A DNA stretch of 64,000 nucleotides from Marivita sp030148515 (GTDB lineage: Bacteria; Pseudomonadota; Alphaproteobacteria; Rhodobacterales; Rhodobacteraceae): positions 3,038,001 to 3,102,000 of the forward strand of contig NZ_CP180351.1 in the NCBI RefSeq assembly GCF_048006345.1, given 5' to 3'. Of this stretch, positions 7,012 to 15,858 are shown piece by piece. A program made the position numbers and the translations under genes. Each line of letters opens with the position of its first letter. Within the stretch, counting starts at the first letter, position 1. A model generated the notes under the pieces. That model searched no databases and was not told the origin of the DNA. It saw only the letters and a list, made by a program, of their open reading frames with translations.

Positions 7012-9081
7012 CTAGCATGATGTTTCGGCCGCACGTCTGTAGATATCCCCGGTCAACCATGCCGGCCAATCGCGCTCGAAGAAGGATTTGTCGCCGTCGT
7101 AGCTCCGGTTGGGGATTTCCGTGATGACGAAATCCGCACCTTTACGGCGGAGTTTCAACTGGCTGTTCTTGTCAGCGTCGCGTTCGGCACGAAAACGTAC
7201 CTCCGGCAGTGGGCCATGCACCGACTTCGGCAAGGATTTACCCCGTGGGTCGCAAATCGCACGGGCGCCCCGACTGCCACCGCCATTCGCGATGTAGTGA
7301 TCGAGGGCAGTCAGCACGGCCTCTGATGCGAGTGCCATTTGCTGCCATTGCACCACGCGGGCTATCTCGGTCTTGCGCGGCACAGCAATACCGTGATCGC
7401 GGATCCGAGCGTTCAAGGTGCGGGCATCGGCCAGTGCTTTTGAGACATCGGAGGCCGTGCACAGAATACCGGCGTGGTCGCTCATGCGGGCCTGCACGTC
7501 AGTCCTGATGGCCTTCCATGTTAACGTGCTGTCGCTGTCCAGATGTCGCGTCACTTCGGACACGGCGGGAGCTGCAGCATTGGCAATATCGGATTGCGAG
7601 GGCGAGGCCGCATTACCTGTTGCACCTATATGTTCGGCCACCCGCGTGCCAAAGACCTGACCTGCGTTCAGTGCAGATCCCCCCGGTCGGGTTGCACCGT
7701 GTGTGCCGGAAGCCTCGCCGACAGCATAGACGCCGGGCACATTCGTCCGGCCCCATATATCCACCGCAATCCCACCGTTCATGTGCTGGTTATTGACAGC
7801 GAATTCCAACGGATCTGCAGAAATATCAACTTTGTAACGCTTGTAGAGTTCGATCGCGAGCGGGTTCATATGGCGCAATCTGTCGATGGGGAGCGTCTGA
7901 TCCGCGCCAGCATTCCGCAGATAGATGCTGACGTCAGGATCCAGCCGCTCCAGACTAAAGGGCGCATCAATCGCCTCCGGATTGCGGTTAAAGTCCATGT
8001 AGACCCGCCTGCCCTTTTGGCTTTCGCGGAAGATCGCAAGGTCAACGAGGCTCGACTGGAAATCCAGCATACGGCTTGCGTGGAACGGCCATTGATACCC
8101 CTTGCGGAAGATATTCGAGGCCATTTCCTGCGTGGTGCGGTAGTAGTCGGCAAGGAAATGATGTTCCGTGCCGTCGCCATCAACAGAATAGATATGCGGA
8201 ATCACCTGCACGTAGGTGCCTGAGAGGTTCCAAGGGAACCCCTCTCGCCGGGTGCTGATGCCAAACTGGCTTTCGGTGATATTGGTCAATTCCAACCCGG
8301 CCTCGAGCGCCATGCCCAAGGTGCCAAAACATCCATTGGGGAACACGCTGTCACGATACATCTCGCCCGGACCACCGGCTGCTATAACCAGCGCGGAACA
8401 GGGATAAAGGGCCAATCCGTATGGATTGGCGTCGGTCCCTTCCTTTGGGCGGATCGCCAACAGGCCATTGACGCCCTGCCCGTCCTTTAACAGCTTGATC
8501 GCCGTTGTTTGGTTGAAAAACGGGATATCAAGGCGGATTGCCTCTTCGGCCAAAACCTTGACCATCAAGCGCGACGTACGAGGGCCGCAAGACGTGGCGC
8601 GGCCCACCTCATCGTGGTCTGTCTGGTAGCGCAACGTGCCGCCAAGATGGTCCTGCGGCAAAGGCAGGCCCAGGTACTGCAAAGACGACATCGCGCGGAC
8701 CGAGCCCACAGCCTCTATATAGGCGGTGTCTTCATCCATCGCGCCACCTGCGCGGATCGCTTCGGCCATCGCCTGAAAGTTGTCGCCCTGATCCTTGGTA
8801 TTGGCGGTGTGCAGGGTCTGCTTGTCCGAGCCGGAACAGGCAGACGTCCCGCCCCAGGCGCTTTGGCTGATGATGGTCACATCGATGCCGCGCCGTTTCA
8901 TCTCAACGGCGGCACGAAGGCCCGCCGCGCCGCTGCCAATCACCAACGCGCCGGTCCGATAGACAGGCAGATCGAAGTCACCGACCCGTGTCGTCTCTAT
9001 AACCTGTGGTTCGGGCTTCAAGCGTGGCATGACCACATCGGTCAGCGCATCCAAAATGTTTTGCGGGACGGACAGGGACAT
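7012..9081 (-). CDS. Fumarate reductase/succinate dehydrogenase-like FAD flavoprotein
   Basis: A 689-residue cytoplasmic flavoprotein of the FAD_binding_2 type. The dinucleotide fold GALVIGSGAAGLRAAVEMKR is at about residues 44-63, and the second FAD contact GVYAVGEASGTHGATRPGG lies in the C-terminal half. The N-terminal extension and the GTSACSGSDKQT segment differ from bona fide SdhA, and no iron-sulfur or membrane subunit is adjacent, so a soluble dehydrogenase or reductase of an organic acid or enone is more likely. It is the last gene of the long minus-strand operon, 15 bases after the Gfo/Idh gene. Confidence 0.8.
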   Translation of the reverse strand: MSLSVPQNILDALTDVVMPRLKPEPQVIETTRVGDFDLPVYRTGALVIGSGAAGLRAAVEMKRRGIDVTIISQSAWGGTSACSGSDKQTLHTANTKDQGDNFQAMAEAIRAGGAMDEDTAYIEAVGSVRAMSSLQYLGLPLPQDHLGGTLRYQTDHDEVGRATSCGPRTSRLMVKVLAEEAIRLDIPFFNQTTAIKLLKDGQGVNGLLAIRPKEGTDANPYGLALYPCSALVIAAGGPGEMYRDSVFPNGCFGTLGMALEAGLELTNITESQFGISTRREGFPWNLSGTYVQVIPHIYSVDGDGTEHHFLADYYRTTQEMASNIFRKGYQWPFHASRMLDFQSSLVDLAIFRESQKGRRVYMDFNRNPEAIDAPFSLERLDPDVSIYLRNAGADQTLPIDRLRHMNPLAIELYKRYKVDISADPLEFAVNNQHMNGGIAVDIWGRTNVPGVYAVGEASGTHGATRPGGSALNAGQVFGTRVAEHIGATGNAASPSQSDIANAAAPAVSEVTRHLDSDSTLTWKAIRTDVQARMSDHAGILCTASDVSKALADARTLNARIRDHGIAVPRKTEIARVVQWQQMALASEAVLTALDHYIANGGGSRGARAICDPRGKSLPKSVHGPLPEVRFRAERDADKNSQLKLRRKGADFVITEIPNRSYDGDKSFFERDWPAWLTGDIYRRAAETSC

Positions 9082-9096
9082 GATTGTTCCTCAGGT

Positions 9097-10263
9097 TCAG
9101 GCAATATCGACCCAGACGCGTTTGTCAGCGGAGGTCAAACAGGCATCCACGATCTGACAAATGTGGTGACCGTTCTCGAAGGTCGGCCACATGGGGGTCT
9201 GCGTGGTGATTGATTTGATCACCTCGGTAATCTCGATGATCTTGCCTTCATTGTAGCCCAGCGCGAAGTTGGGCAGCGGCAGGAAAGCGGCATAGGTCGG
9301 ATGCTCGGGGCCGACGTCGATCGCGCGAAAACCGCGGCGTCCCAAAGCATCATCGTTGGAGTAAAACCGAAGGCGGTTCACCTCATCAAAGGTATAGACC
9401 AAGCTGCCTTTGGTGCCGTAGATCTCGTAGGTCTGCATGAACTTGCGGCCAGTGGCGACGCGGCTGAAATCGATCAACCCCTTGGCCCCGTTTTCAAACG
9501 TACACAGAATGTTGGTGCCGTCCGGGTTCGTGACCTCTCCCCACTCGGTGTCATCGGTGATCTCGGGGGCTGCATCGCCGTACCCAAGGCCGTCGATCTT
9601 GGGACGCTTCGGTGCGGTGATGTAACTGTCTGCGATCAGGGAAGATAACTTGCCGACCAGAAACTCCATGAAACTGAAAACGTGGCTTCCGGTGTCACCG
9701 ATAATTCCCGTCGGTGCGAGGCTGCCATCGGCACGCCACATGTAAGGGGCCAGCGGATCACCATAGATGTCGATATGCTGGCAAGCCTTGAACAGTTTGA
9801 TCTCGCCGATCTCGCCCGCTTCTATGATCTCTTTCGCGCGGTCGTGGATCGGGTTGCGGGGGAACGAATGACCGACACGGGTGATTAGTCCCTTTTCCTG
9901 TGCGATATCGGCCAGTTCGCGGGCCTGAGCGGCTGTATCCGCCAGCGGCTTCTCGCAATAGACATGCTTGCCCGCGAGGAGTGCCGCCTTGGCAACATCA
10001 TAGTGCAGGTTGTCGGGCAAACAGATATCGATCAGGTCAACATCGGGGTCATTCACAGCATCCTGCCAATCGCCAAGAATTTTCGCGCCCGGCGCACGAA
10101 ACGCCAGATCTTTTGCTGCTGTCGGGTTCGCCTCGACAAGTGCAATGACGCGGGCTGTGCCACCGTCCGTTCCAAAAAAGTGAGGAAAGCACTGATAGGC
10201 CATCGTGTGGGTTTTGCCCATCCAACCAGACGCGCCAAGAACGGCAACCTTTACCTCATTCAT
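9097..10263 (-). CDS. Gfo/Idh/MocA-family NAD(P)-dependent oxidoreductase
   Basis: A 388-residue protein starting at MNEVKVAVLGASGWMGK, a Rossmann GxSGxMG nucleotide site. The motif EKPLA (residues about 95-99 from this start) is the family's conserved cofactor/catalytic lysine signature, and a C-terminal alpha/beta domain follows. The longer frame upstream is only read-through into the LacI gene; ATG 10263 sits one base after that stop (TGACATG). Members oxidise or reduce sugars, inositols and glycoside-derived keto sugars. In this operon it fits oxidation of the imported carbohydrate. Confidence 0.87.
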   Translation of the reverse strand: MNEVKVAVLGASGWMGKTHTMAYQCFPHFFGTDGGTARVIALVEANPTAAKDLAFRAPGAKILGDWQDAVNDPDVDLIDICLPDNLHYDVAKAALLAGKHVYCEKPLADTAAQARELADIAQEKGLITRVGHSFPRNPIHDRAKEIIEAGEIGEIKLFKACQHIDIYGDPLAPYMWRADGSLAPTGIIGDTGSHVFSFMEFLVGKLSSLIADSYITAPKRPKIDGLGYGDAAPEITDDTEWGEVTNPDGTNILCTFENGAKGLIDFSRVATGRKFMQTYEIYGTKGSLVYTFDEVNRLRFYSNDDALGRRGFRAIDVGPEHPTYAAFLPLPNFALGYNEGKIIEITEVIKSITTQTPMWPTFENGHHICQIVDACLTSADKRVWVDIA

Positions 10264-10264
10264 G

Positions 10265-11284
10265 TCAGTGTCCTCTTGTTTGATCGCGGCTCGATGCGCG
10301 CACAACCAGTCGCACGGGACTGCGAGATTCCGGCGGTGGCGCCACGCCTTCATTGATCCATGCAACGATCTGTCGTGCGGTCGATGCGGCGAAATCAGGA
10401 ATGTTACAACTTACGGTCGTCAGCGGTGGGTAGCTGTGCTGCCCGTCTTCGATGTCGTCAAAGCCGACGACCCGAAGGTCGCGTCCAGCCTTGATCCCAA
10501 GATCGGGGCAGGCGGCAAGGACACCAAGTGCGACGAGATCATTAAAGCAGATGACACCGTCGACCGTCGGATGATCCTTGCGCAGCTGTGCGGCCATGGT
10601 CTTGCCAAAGGCGCGGGTCGATTGCCCGGTCAGGATCAGGGGGCCTTGCCCGTTCTCTTTCAAGACGGACAGATACCCTGCCATGCGTTCGCGGGTCACG
10701 GGACGCCCCTCAAGACCGCCGAGAAATGCAATCTTCTTGCAGCCCTGCGCAAGCAGATGTTCTGCCGCCAAGCGTCCACCGGTCAGGTAGTCGGGCGCGA
10801 GGAGCGGAAAGGTGCCCCCTTCCCGTTCAAGCGTACGGAATACTTGCAGGGTCGGCGTGTTGGCAGCGTCCAGAACGGCCAGCGTCGAGGCTTCGTCGCC
10901 GTAGGCTGGCGAGATGATAAAGCCTGAAACGCCATGTTCCACCAATGACGAAATCATCTGGCGTTGCAGTTTTGGATCCTCATCTGAATTGGCAAGAACT
11001 GTCGCAAAACCGGCCTGTGCCAGTTCCATCTGAAACAGCGCAGCAAATTCGGTAAAGAACGGGTTTCGGAGATCGTTGATGACCAACCCGACCAATCCAG
11101 ATGATGACGATCGCAAGGTTGCGGCGGAGCGGTTATAGACATACCCGATTTCTGCCATCGCGCGCCGAACGGACTTTCGCGTCTCGTCCTTGACCGAAGT
11201 GGCACCTTGCAAGACAAGGCTGACGGTGGATTTCGAAACACCAGCTTGTTTGGCAACGTCGAGGATGGTGGGACGGCTTTTCAT
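10265..11284 (-). CDS. LacI-family transcriptional regulator
   Basis: A 339-residue repressor-type protein. The N-terminal headpiece TILDVAKQAGVSKSTVSLVL is a classical LacI helix-turn-helix, followed by a hinge (YNRSAATLRSSSSG) and a periplasmic-binding-like effector domain (LVINDLRNPFF, GVICFNDLVALG, VVGFDDIE). It lies inside the operon, between the Dabb and Gfo/Idh genes, so it is cotranscribed with the enzymes. The tandem palindromes with a central CG at 24267-24306 at the operon head fit a LacI-family dimer and make autoregulation likely. Confidence 0.92.
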   Translation of the reverse strand: MKSRPTILDVAKQAGVSKSTVSLVLQGATSVKDETRKSVRRAMAEIGYVYNRSAATLRSSSSGLVGLVINDLRNPFFTEFAALFQMELAQAGFATVLANSDEDPKLQRQMISSLVEHGVSGFIISPAYGDEASTLAVLDAANTPTLQVFRTLEREGGTFPLLAPDYLTGGRLAAEHLLAQGCKKIAFLGGLEGRPVTRERMAGYLSVLKENGQGPLILTGQSTRAFGKTMAAQLRKDHPTVDGVICFNDLVALGVLAACPDLGIKAGRDLRVVGFDDIEDGQHSYPPLTTVSCNIPDFAASTARQIVAWINEGVAPPPESRSPVRLVVRASSRDQTRGH

Positions 11285-11308
11285 GTGCAGGTCTCCTTTG
11301 ACCCTTTC

Positions 11309-11617
11309 CTATACGTCAAGGTCGAGAACCAGAATACCGTCGATCCCGCCCATGGCGTTCGCCACAAGCTGGCCTCCAAGGGCCTTATGGTCTTCATCGT
11401 CAGAATAAGTTTGCAGCGCTTCCCAACTGTCGAAGTCGATGACAAAGCCGTGCATGTACCCACGTTCGATCTGTTCGGGACTTTCGGATCGCCCACCGGT
11501 GAAGTTTGCGGCACCAGGCAGTTTGTCGGTCACAGCCGCCAAACCATCGTAGATGCCTTTGATGGTCGCTTCGGACACCTCGGGTTTGAACTTGGTCAAT
11601 ACGATGTGGCGGATCAT
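11309..11617 (-). CDS. Dabb (stress-responsive alpha/beta-barrel) domain protein
   Basis: A 102-residue protein made of a single Dabb domain: the N-terminal MIRHIVLTKFKPE strand with its conserved histidine, a central GGRSESPEQIERGY segment and a terminal strand ILVLDLDV. Such proteins form dimeric alpha/beta barrels; many are of unknown function and some bind or convert small polyketide or sugar-derived ligands. It overlaps the GMC gene stop by 4 bases, so it is translationally coupled to it. Confidence 0.85.
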   Translation of the reverse strand: MIRHIVLTKFKPEVSEATIKGIYDGLAAVTDKLPGAANFTGGRSESPEQIERGYMHGFVIDFDSWEALQTYSDDEDHKALGGQLVANAMGGIDGILVLDLDV

Positions 11618-13209
11618 GGCATCATTCCCTGGTCTTGGCGGATCATATCGGCGGCTTTCTCGCCGATCATGATGGAGGGTGCGTTGGTATTGGATGAATT
11701 GACGGTCGGCATCACAGAGGCGTCGGCGACGCGCAGAGCCTCAATTCCATTGAATTGAAGACGAGTGTTCAGCACCGCGGCATCGTCGGAACCCATGCGG
11801 CACGTGCCTGCGCAGTGATGCGACGTTTTCGAATGAACGCAGATAAAATTGAAGTAATCCTGATCGGTCTTAACATCCGGCCCCGGCAGGCGCTCGGCCA
11901 GGATGTACTTGCTCAGCGCAGACTGAGACAGGATCTCCTGCACCAGCTTTAGCCCACGGATCGACATTTCGCGGTCATAGGGGTCTGCCAGATAGTTGGG
12001 GTCGATCAGCGGCATGTCTCTGGGGTCGTTTGACTGCAGACGGACGGTCCCTCGCGACCGTGGACGCAGGTGGCAGGCGTTCAAGGTCACGCCGCCATTG
12101 GGCATCGCCACAACCCCGGCTTCGATACCGGTTCCCAACCCCAAATGCATCTGGATGTCCGGTGTTTCCGCGTTTTCATCCGCATACCAAAATCCCCCTG
12201 TTTCAAAGAGGCTCGAGGCCACAGGCCCCTTTCGGGTGAAGATGTATTGCAGCCCGGCAAGCGCACTGAGGTGCAGCTTGGCGAAGCGATCATAGGTGTG
12301 CGGTCCTGTCACCTCACAAATCGCGTACAGGTCAAGGTGGTCTTGCAGGTTCGCGCCGACATTCGGCTGGTCATAAACGACCTTGATCCCGAGGCTGGCC
12401 AAATGATCTGCAGGTCCAATTCCGGAGAGCTGCAGCAACCGCGGCGACCCGATTGCGCCCGAGGACAGGATCACCTCACGGTCGGCAGTGATGACGCTCC
12501 CGTCGGCCAGCTCGACCCCAGTCGCGCGGCGGCGCTCGACCGTAATTCGCTTCACCTGCGCCCGCATTCGGATCGTCAAATTCTGCCGACCCCGCGCCTG
12601 CCCAAGAAAGGCCATCGCGGCAGACGACCGGCGCGCGTTCTTCTGGGTCAGCTGGTAATAGCCGGCACCGTCCTGCTTTTCCCCATTCACGTCGACCGTT
12701 TTGGGTATACCCACCTGCCCGGCAGCTTCGATGAAAGCATCGCAGATCGGCAAAGGCGCAGCGGGCATCGAGACACTAAGCGGTCCGCCCCTGCCGTGAT
12801 AACGACCGTTGTAGGTGTCGTTATCCTCGGACTTCTTGAAGTACGGCAGCACATCCTCGTAGCTCCAGCCTTCACAGCCCATCTGCCGCCACCCATCATA
12901 ATCCTGTGCGGCTCCGCGTGTATAAATCTGCGCGTTGATCGCGGATCCGCCGCCAATGACCTTGGCCTGCGTATAGGTGAACACCTTGTCCTGCATCGCC
13001 TTCTGCGGTGTCGTCGACCAGCCCCAGGACGCTATACCCTTGGTCATCTTGGCAAAGCCTGCTGGCAGGTGGAAAAACGGATGGCGATCACTACCACCTG
13101 CTTCCAATAGCAGGACGCGGGCATTGGGATCTTCCGACAGGCGGGCAGCAATGACTGACCCGGCAGAACCACCGCCAATAACGATGAAATCATATCCACG
13201 GACGGTCAT
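11614..13209 (-). CDS. GMC-family oxidoreductase (choline dehydrogenase-like)
   Basis: A 531-residue FAD enzyme. The ADP-binding fold YDFIVIGGGSAGSVIAARLSE and the GMC signature region near GGGSAINAQIYTRG are present. The C-terminal part has the SKTSHHCAGTCRMG segment with the catalytic His and a final NSSNTNAPSIMIGEKAADMI. This class oxidises alcohols to aldehydes or ketones; length and ending match BetA-like choline/alcohol dehydrogenases. It overlaps the next GMC gene upstream by 4 bases, and the pair probably works on the same imported alcohol or sugar, feeding the aldehyde dehydrogenase at 20374. Confidence 0.9.
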   Translation of the reverse strand: MTVRGYDFIVIGGGSAGSVIAARLSEDPNARVLLLEAGGSDRHPFFHLPAGFAKMTKGIASWGWSTTPQKAMQDKVFTYTQAKVIGGGSAINAQIYTRGAAQDYDGWRQMGCEGWSYEDVLPYFKKSEDNDTYNGRYHGRGGPLSVSMPAAPLPICDAFIEAAGQVGIPKTVDVNGEKQDGAGYYQLTQKNARRSSAAMAFLGQARGRQNLTIRMRAQVKRITVERRRATGVELADGSVITADREVILSSGAIGSPRLLQLSGIGPADHLASLGIKVVYDQPNVGANLQDHLDLYAICEVTGPHTYDRFAKLHLSALAGLQYIFTRKGPVASSLFETGGFWYADENAETPDIQMHLGLGTGIEAGVVAMPNGGVTLNACHLRPRSRGTVRLQSNDPRDMPLIDPNYLADPYDREMSIRGLKLVQEILSQSALSKYILAERLPGPDVKTDQDYFNFICVHSKTSHHCAGTCRMGSDDAAVLNTRLQFNGIEALRVADASVMPTVNSSNTNAPSIMIGEKAADMIRQDQGMMP

Positions 13210-14690
13210 GCGGCAAACTCCGTCTCGACGATGTGGCGCCCGGCCCGCAGGGCCAAGGCGGCGATGGTCAGTGCCGGGTTAACGGCGGCAGAGGTCGGCA
13301 ACACCGACGCATCGACAATGAAAAGGTTGGAGTGGTCGTGGCTCCGGCAGTAGCTGTCAACAACACTCGCCGCCGGATCATTTCCCATCCGGGCCGTGCC
13401 GCATTGATGCGACGGCGTGCGCCGGTCAAAAGCCTTCGACAGAACAATCGGAAACCCAATGCGCCGCAACACGGCTTTGAGTTCCTTCACCAACTGAACG
13501 TGGGCCTCCCAATTCGAGCGCTGCCAATCAAGCTTGATCCGCCCATTCTTCAAGGTGACCCGGCTATCCGGGTTTGGAAGGTCTTCGGACATGGCATAGA
13601 AATCGAAACTGCGGCCGGCAACAAATTGGGCAAGCCAACCCGGCATCGGCGTTGTCGCCGCCAGAATGGGCCCGGTGATCTTGCCCAGCATCTGGATGTT
13701 ACCAAGCGCGGGCCGGTTATTTGAGCCATGATAAAAATCGTTGAGCATCAGGGTCTTCTGATAAACGCTTCGGTTCCTGCCCAAGGGATGCAAGGCCAGA
13801 ACGGCTGAACAGTTGTGGTTCATGAAGTTCCGGCCAACCTGATCCGACCTGTTCGCCAGTCCTGTCGGGCAGTTGTTGTTGGCGGACCGCAAAAGCAGAG
13901 CGGCGGTCTGCACCGCCCCTGCGGCGACCGCGAAAAATGGCGCGGTCAGCGTTTCACCGCTGTCCAGCACAGCCGCAGTCACGCGACCGATCGGATCACT
14001 GTCCAGACGCGTGACAGTGCAGCCGGTGCGCAGGGTTACGTTTTCATGCGTCAGCGCCGTGGCCAATCCACATGTCTCTGCGTCCATCTTTGCGCCACAG
14101 GTGTTGGGATAGGCATCCCAGGTGGTCTGCCCCGCCGCGAGCCATTTGGTCAGATCGACACCGAGTGGGATATGTGAGGGATTAAGGCCCGCACGTTTCA
14201 AGCGCTCTCTCAGCGCAGCCATATCTGGCTCATCGGGCACCGGAGGATAAGGGTATGCGCCGGAATGATCCGGTTCGGTCGGGTCCTCCGTGGCACACCC
14301 TCGTACATGGTACATCTCTTCGGCGGCCTGATAATCTGCCTCAAGATCCCCGTAAGAGATCGGCCATCCCGGCGTGCTGCCACCGGGATGCTTGACCGCG
14401 CCGAAATCTGAGGAGCGATAGCGGATCAGGGCCGCGCCGTAAAACTTGGAATTGCCGCCTACATTGTAGTAATTTCCCGGGCTGAATGGCTGATCCCGTC
14501 CGTCCAGCCAAGCCTCATCCGGGCGAAAGACCCCTTCACCAAATATCGCAGCAGCATCGCGATCCAGACGCGAAGCGCGCAAATGCAACCCCCTCTCCAG
14601 GATCACGATCCGACGGCCAGTCGGCGCCAGCGCCGCCGCCAACGTCGCCCCACCCATGCCAGACCCGATGATGACGATATCTGCATCCAT
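13206..14690 (-). CDS. Second, distinct GMC-family oxidoreductase
   Basis: A 494-residue flavoprotein with DADIVIIGSGMGGATLAAAL as FAD site, GNYYNVGGNSKFYGAAL in the GMC core, and the C-terminal VDASVLPTSAAVNPALTIAA segment with the HQCGTARMG catalytic-His region. It belongs to a different branch from its neighbour (closer in outline to sugar or glucoside 3-dehydrogenases than to BetA), so the two are not a simple tandem duplication. Its start overlaps the ATPase stop by one base (TGATG). Confidence 0.87.
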   Translation of the reverse strand: MDADIVIIGSGMGGATLAAALAPTGRRIVILERGLHLRASRLDRDAAAIFGEGVFRPDEAWLDGRDQPFSPGNYYNVGGNSKFYGAALIRYRSSDFGAVKHPGGSTPGWPISYGDLEADYQAAEEMYHVRGCATEDPTEPDHSGAYPYPPVPDEPDMAALRERLKRAGLNPSHIPLGVDLTKWLAAGQTTWDAYPNTCGAKMDAETCGLATALTHENVTLRTGCTVTRLDSDPIGRVTAAVLDSGETLTAPFFAVAAGAVQTAALLLRSANNNCPTGLANRSDQVGRNFMNHNCSAVLALHPLGRNRSVYQKTLMLNDFYHGSNNRPALGNIQMLGKITGPILAATTPMPGWLAQFVAGRSFDFYAMSEDLPNPDSRVTLKNGRIKLDWQRSNWEAHVQLVKELKAVLRRIGFPIVLSKAFDRRTPSHQCGTARMGNDPAASVVDSYCRSHDHSNLFIVDASVLPTSAAVNPALTIAALALRAGRHIVETEFAA

Positions 14691-15808
14691 CAGGGGACAA
14701 TCCGCATTTCTGTTTCTGGGTCAAAGGCGACAGCTTTTTCCATGTTCACAGCGAACGGGAAGTCCGCTCCGGGACGTACATCAGCATCCGAGCGCATCCG
14801 GGCAATCACATCTTTGCCGCCCAGCGTCATCGTGACGAACGTATCGGAGCCCGCAGGTTCAGTCACCACAATCCGGTTTGTCATCTGGGCGATGTTCGTT
14901 GACTTACGATCAGCCGCATCCTCATCCGTGATCGTCTCGGGCCGGATTCCCAGCATGATGTCACGACCATCCCAGGCCGCCAGGTTGTCCTGACTGAAGG
15001 GCAAAGACACCGTTGATCCGTCATGCAAAACAACGCGCGCGACAGGCTTCCCCCCTTCAATGGCAACCTTCGCGGGCACGACGTTCATCGCGGGCGAACC
15101 CATAAAGGTGGCTACAAAAATATTGGCTGGGCTGTCGTAGATTTCTTGCGGCGTGCCCAACTGCTGGACGTAGCCGCCATACATGACCGCAATACGGGTC
15201 GAAAGCGTCATGGCTTCGATCTGGTCATGGGTCACATAGACGATCGTCGTACCCAGCTTCTGGTGCAGCTTCTTGATCTCGGTGCGCATGTCGACACGCA
15301 ACTTGGCATCCAAGTTCGATAGGGGTTCATCGAACAGAAACACATCGGGGTTGCGAACCAAGGCACGGCCCATTGCCACTCGCTGGCGCTGCCCGCCAGA
15401 CAAAGCCCCGGGCTTGCGATCAAGAAGCTGCTCGATCTGCAACAGCTCGGCCACTTCCTTCATTGCCTTGTCCCGCTCGGGTTTTGGAACGCCGTGCATT
15501 TCAAGACCAAAAGTGATGTTCTGGCCAACCGTCATGTTCGGATAAAGTGCATAGCTCTGGAACACCATCGCGATATTGCGCTTTGACGGGTGCACCCCGT
15601 TCATCACTTTATCCCTGATGCGGATCTCTCCGCTTGAGATGTCTTCCAGACCTGCGATCATGTTCAGCAAAGTAGACTTGCCACACCCCGATGGACCGAC
15701 GAGGACAAGGAATTCGCCTTCTTCGACCGAGATGTCGACCTTATGCAGAACTTCCACCGCCCCATAGGATTTGGTGGTGTTGTCGATATCTAGGAATCCC
15801 ATGTCCAT
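14690..15808 (-). CDS. Carbohydrate ABC transporter ATPase (MalK/UgpC type)
   Basis: A 372-residue ATPase. Walker A GPSGCGKST, signature LSGGQRQRV, Walker B VFLFDEPLSNLDAKLR and the switch histidine in VTHDQIEAM are all intact. A C-terminal TOBE/MOB-like regulatory domain (from about residue 235) is typical of MalK/UgpC. It serves the two permeases at 17212-18986 and the binding proteins at 15859 and 19077. A 10-bp stem hairpin lies just upstream. Confidence 0.93.
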   Translation of the reverse strand: MDMGFLDIDNTTKSYGAVEVLHKVDISVEEGEFLVLVGPSGCGKSTLLNMIAGLEDISSGEIRIRDKVMNGVHPSKRNIAMVFQSYALYPNMTVGQNITFGLEMHGVPKPERDKAMKEVAELLQIEQLLDRKPGALSGGQRQRVAMGRALVRNPDVFLFDEPLSNLDAKLRVDMRTEIKKLHQKLGTTIVYVTHDQIEAMTLSTRIAVMYGGYVQQLGTPQEIYDSPANIFVATFMGSPAMNVVPAKVAIEGGKPVARVVLHDGSTVSLPFSQDNLAAWDGRDIMLGIRPETITDEDAADRKSTNIAQMTNRIVVTEPAGSDTFVTMTLGGKDVIARMRSDADVRPGADFPFAVNMEKAVAFDPETEMRIVP

Positions 15809-15826
15809 CGCTCCGTATCTTTGATG

Positions 15827-15850
15827 GGGCGCGCCACACGTGGCGCGCCC
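15827..15850 (-). other. Intercistronic hairpin after the second binding-protein gene
   Basis: GGGCGCGCCA (15827-15836) pairs perfectly with TGGCGCGCCC (15841-15850) around a 4-base loop. It lies in the 50-base gap between the binding protein stop and the ATPase start. No T-tract follows on the coding strand, so it more likely shields or processes the mRNA than ends it. Confidence 0.6.
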
Positions 15851-15858
15851 TTTGAGTG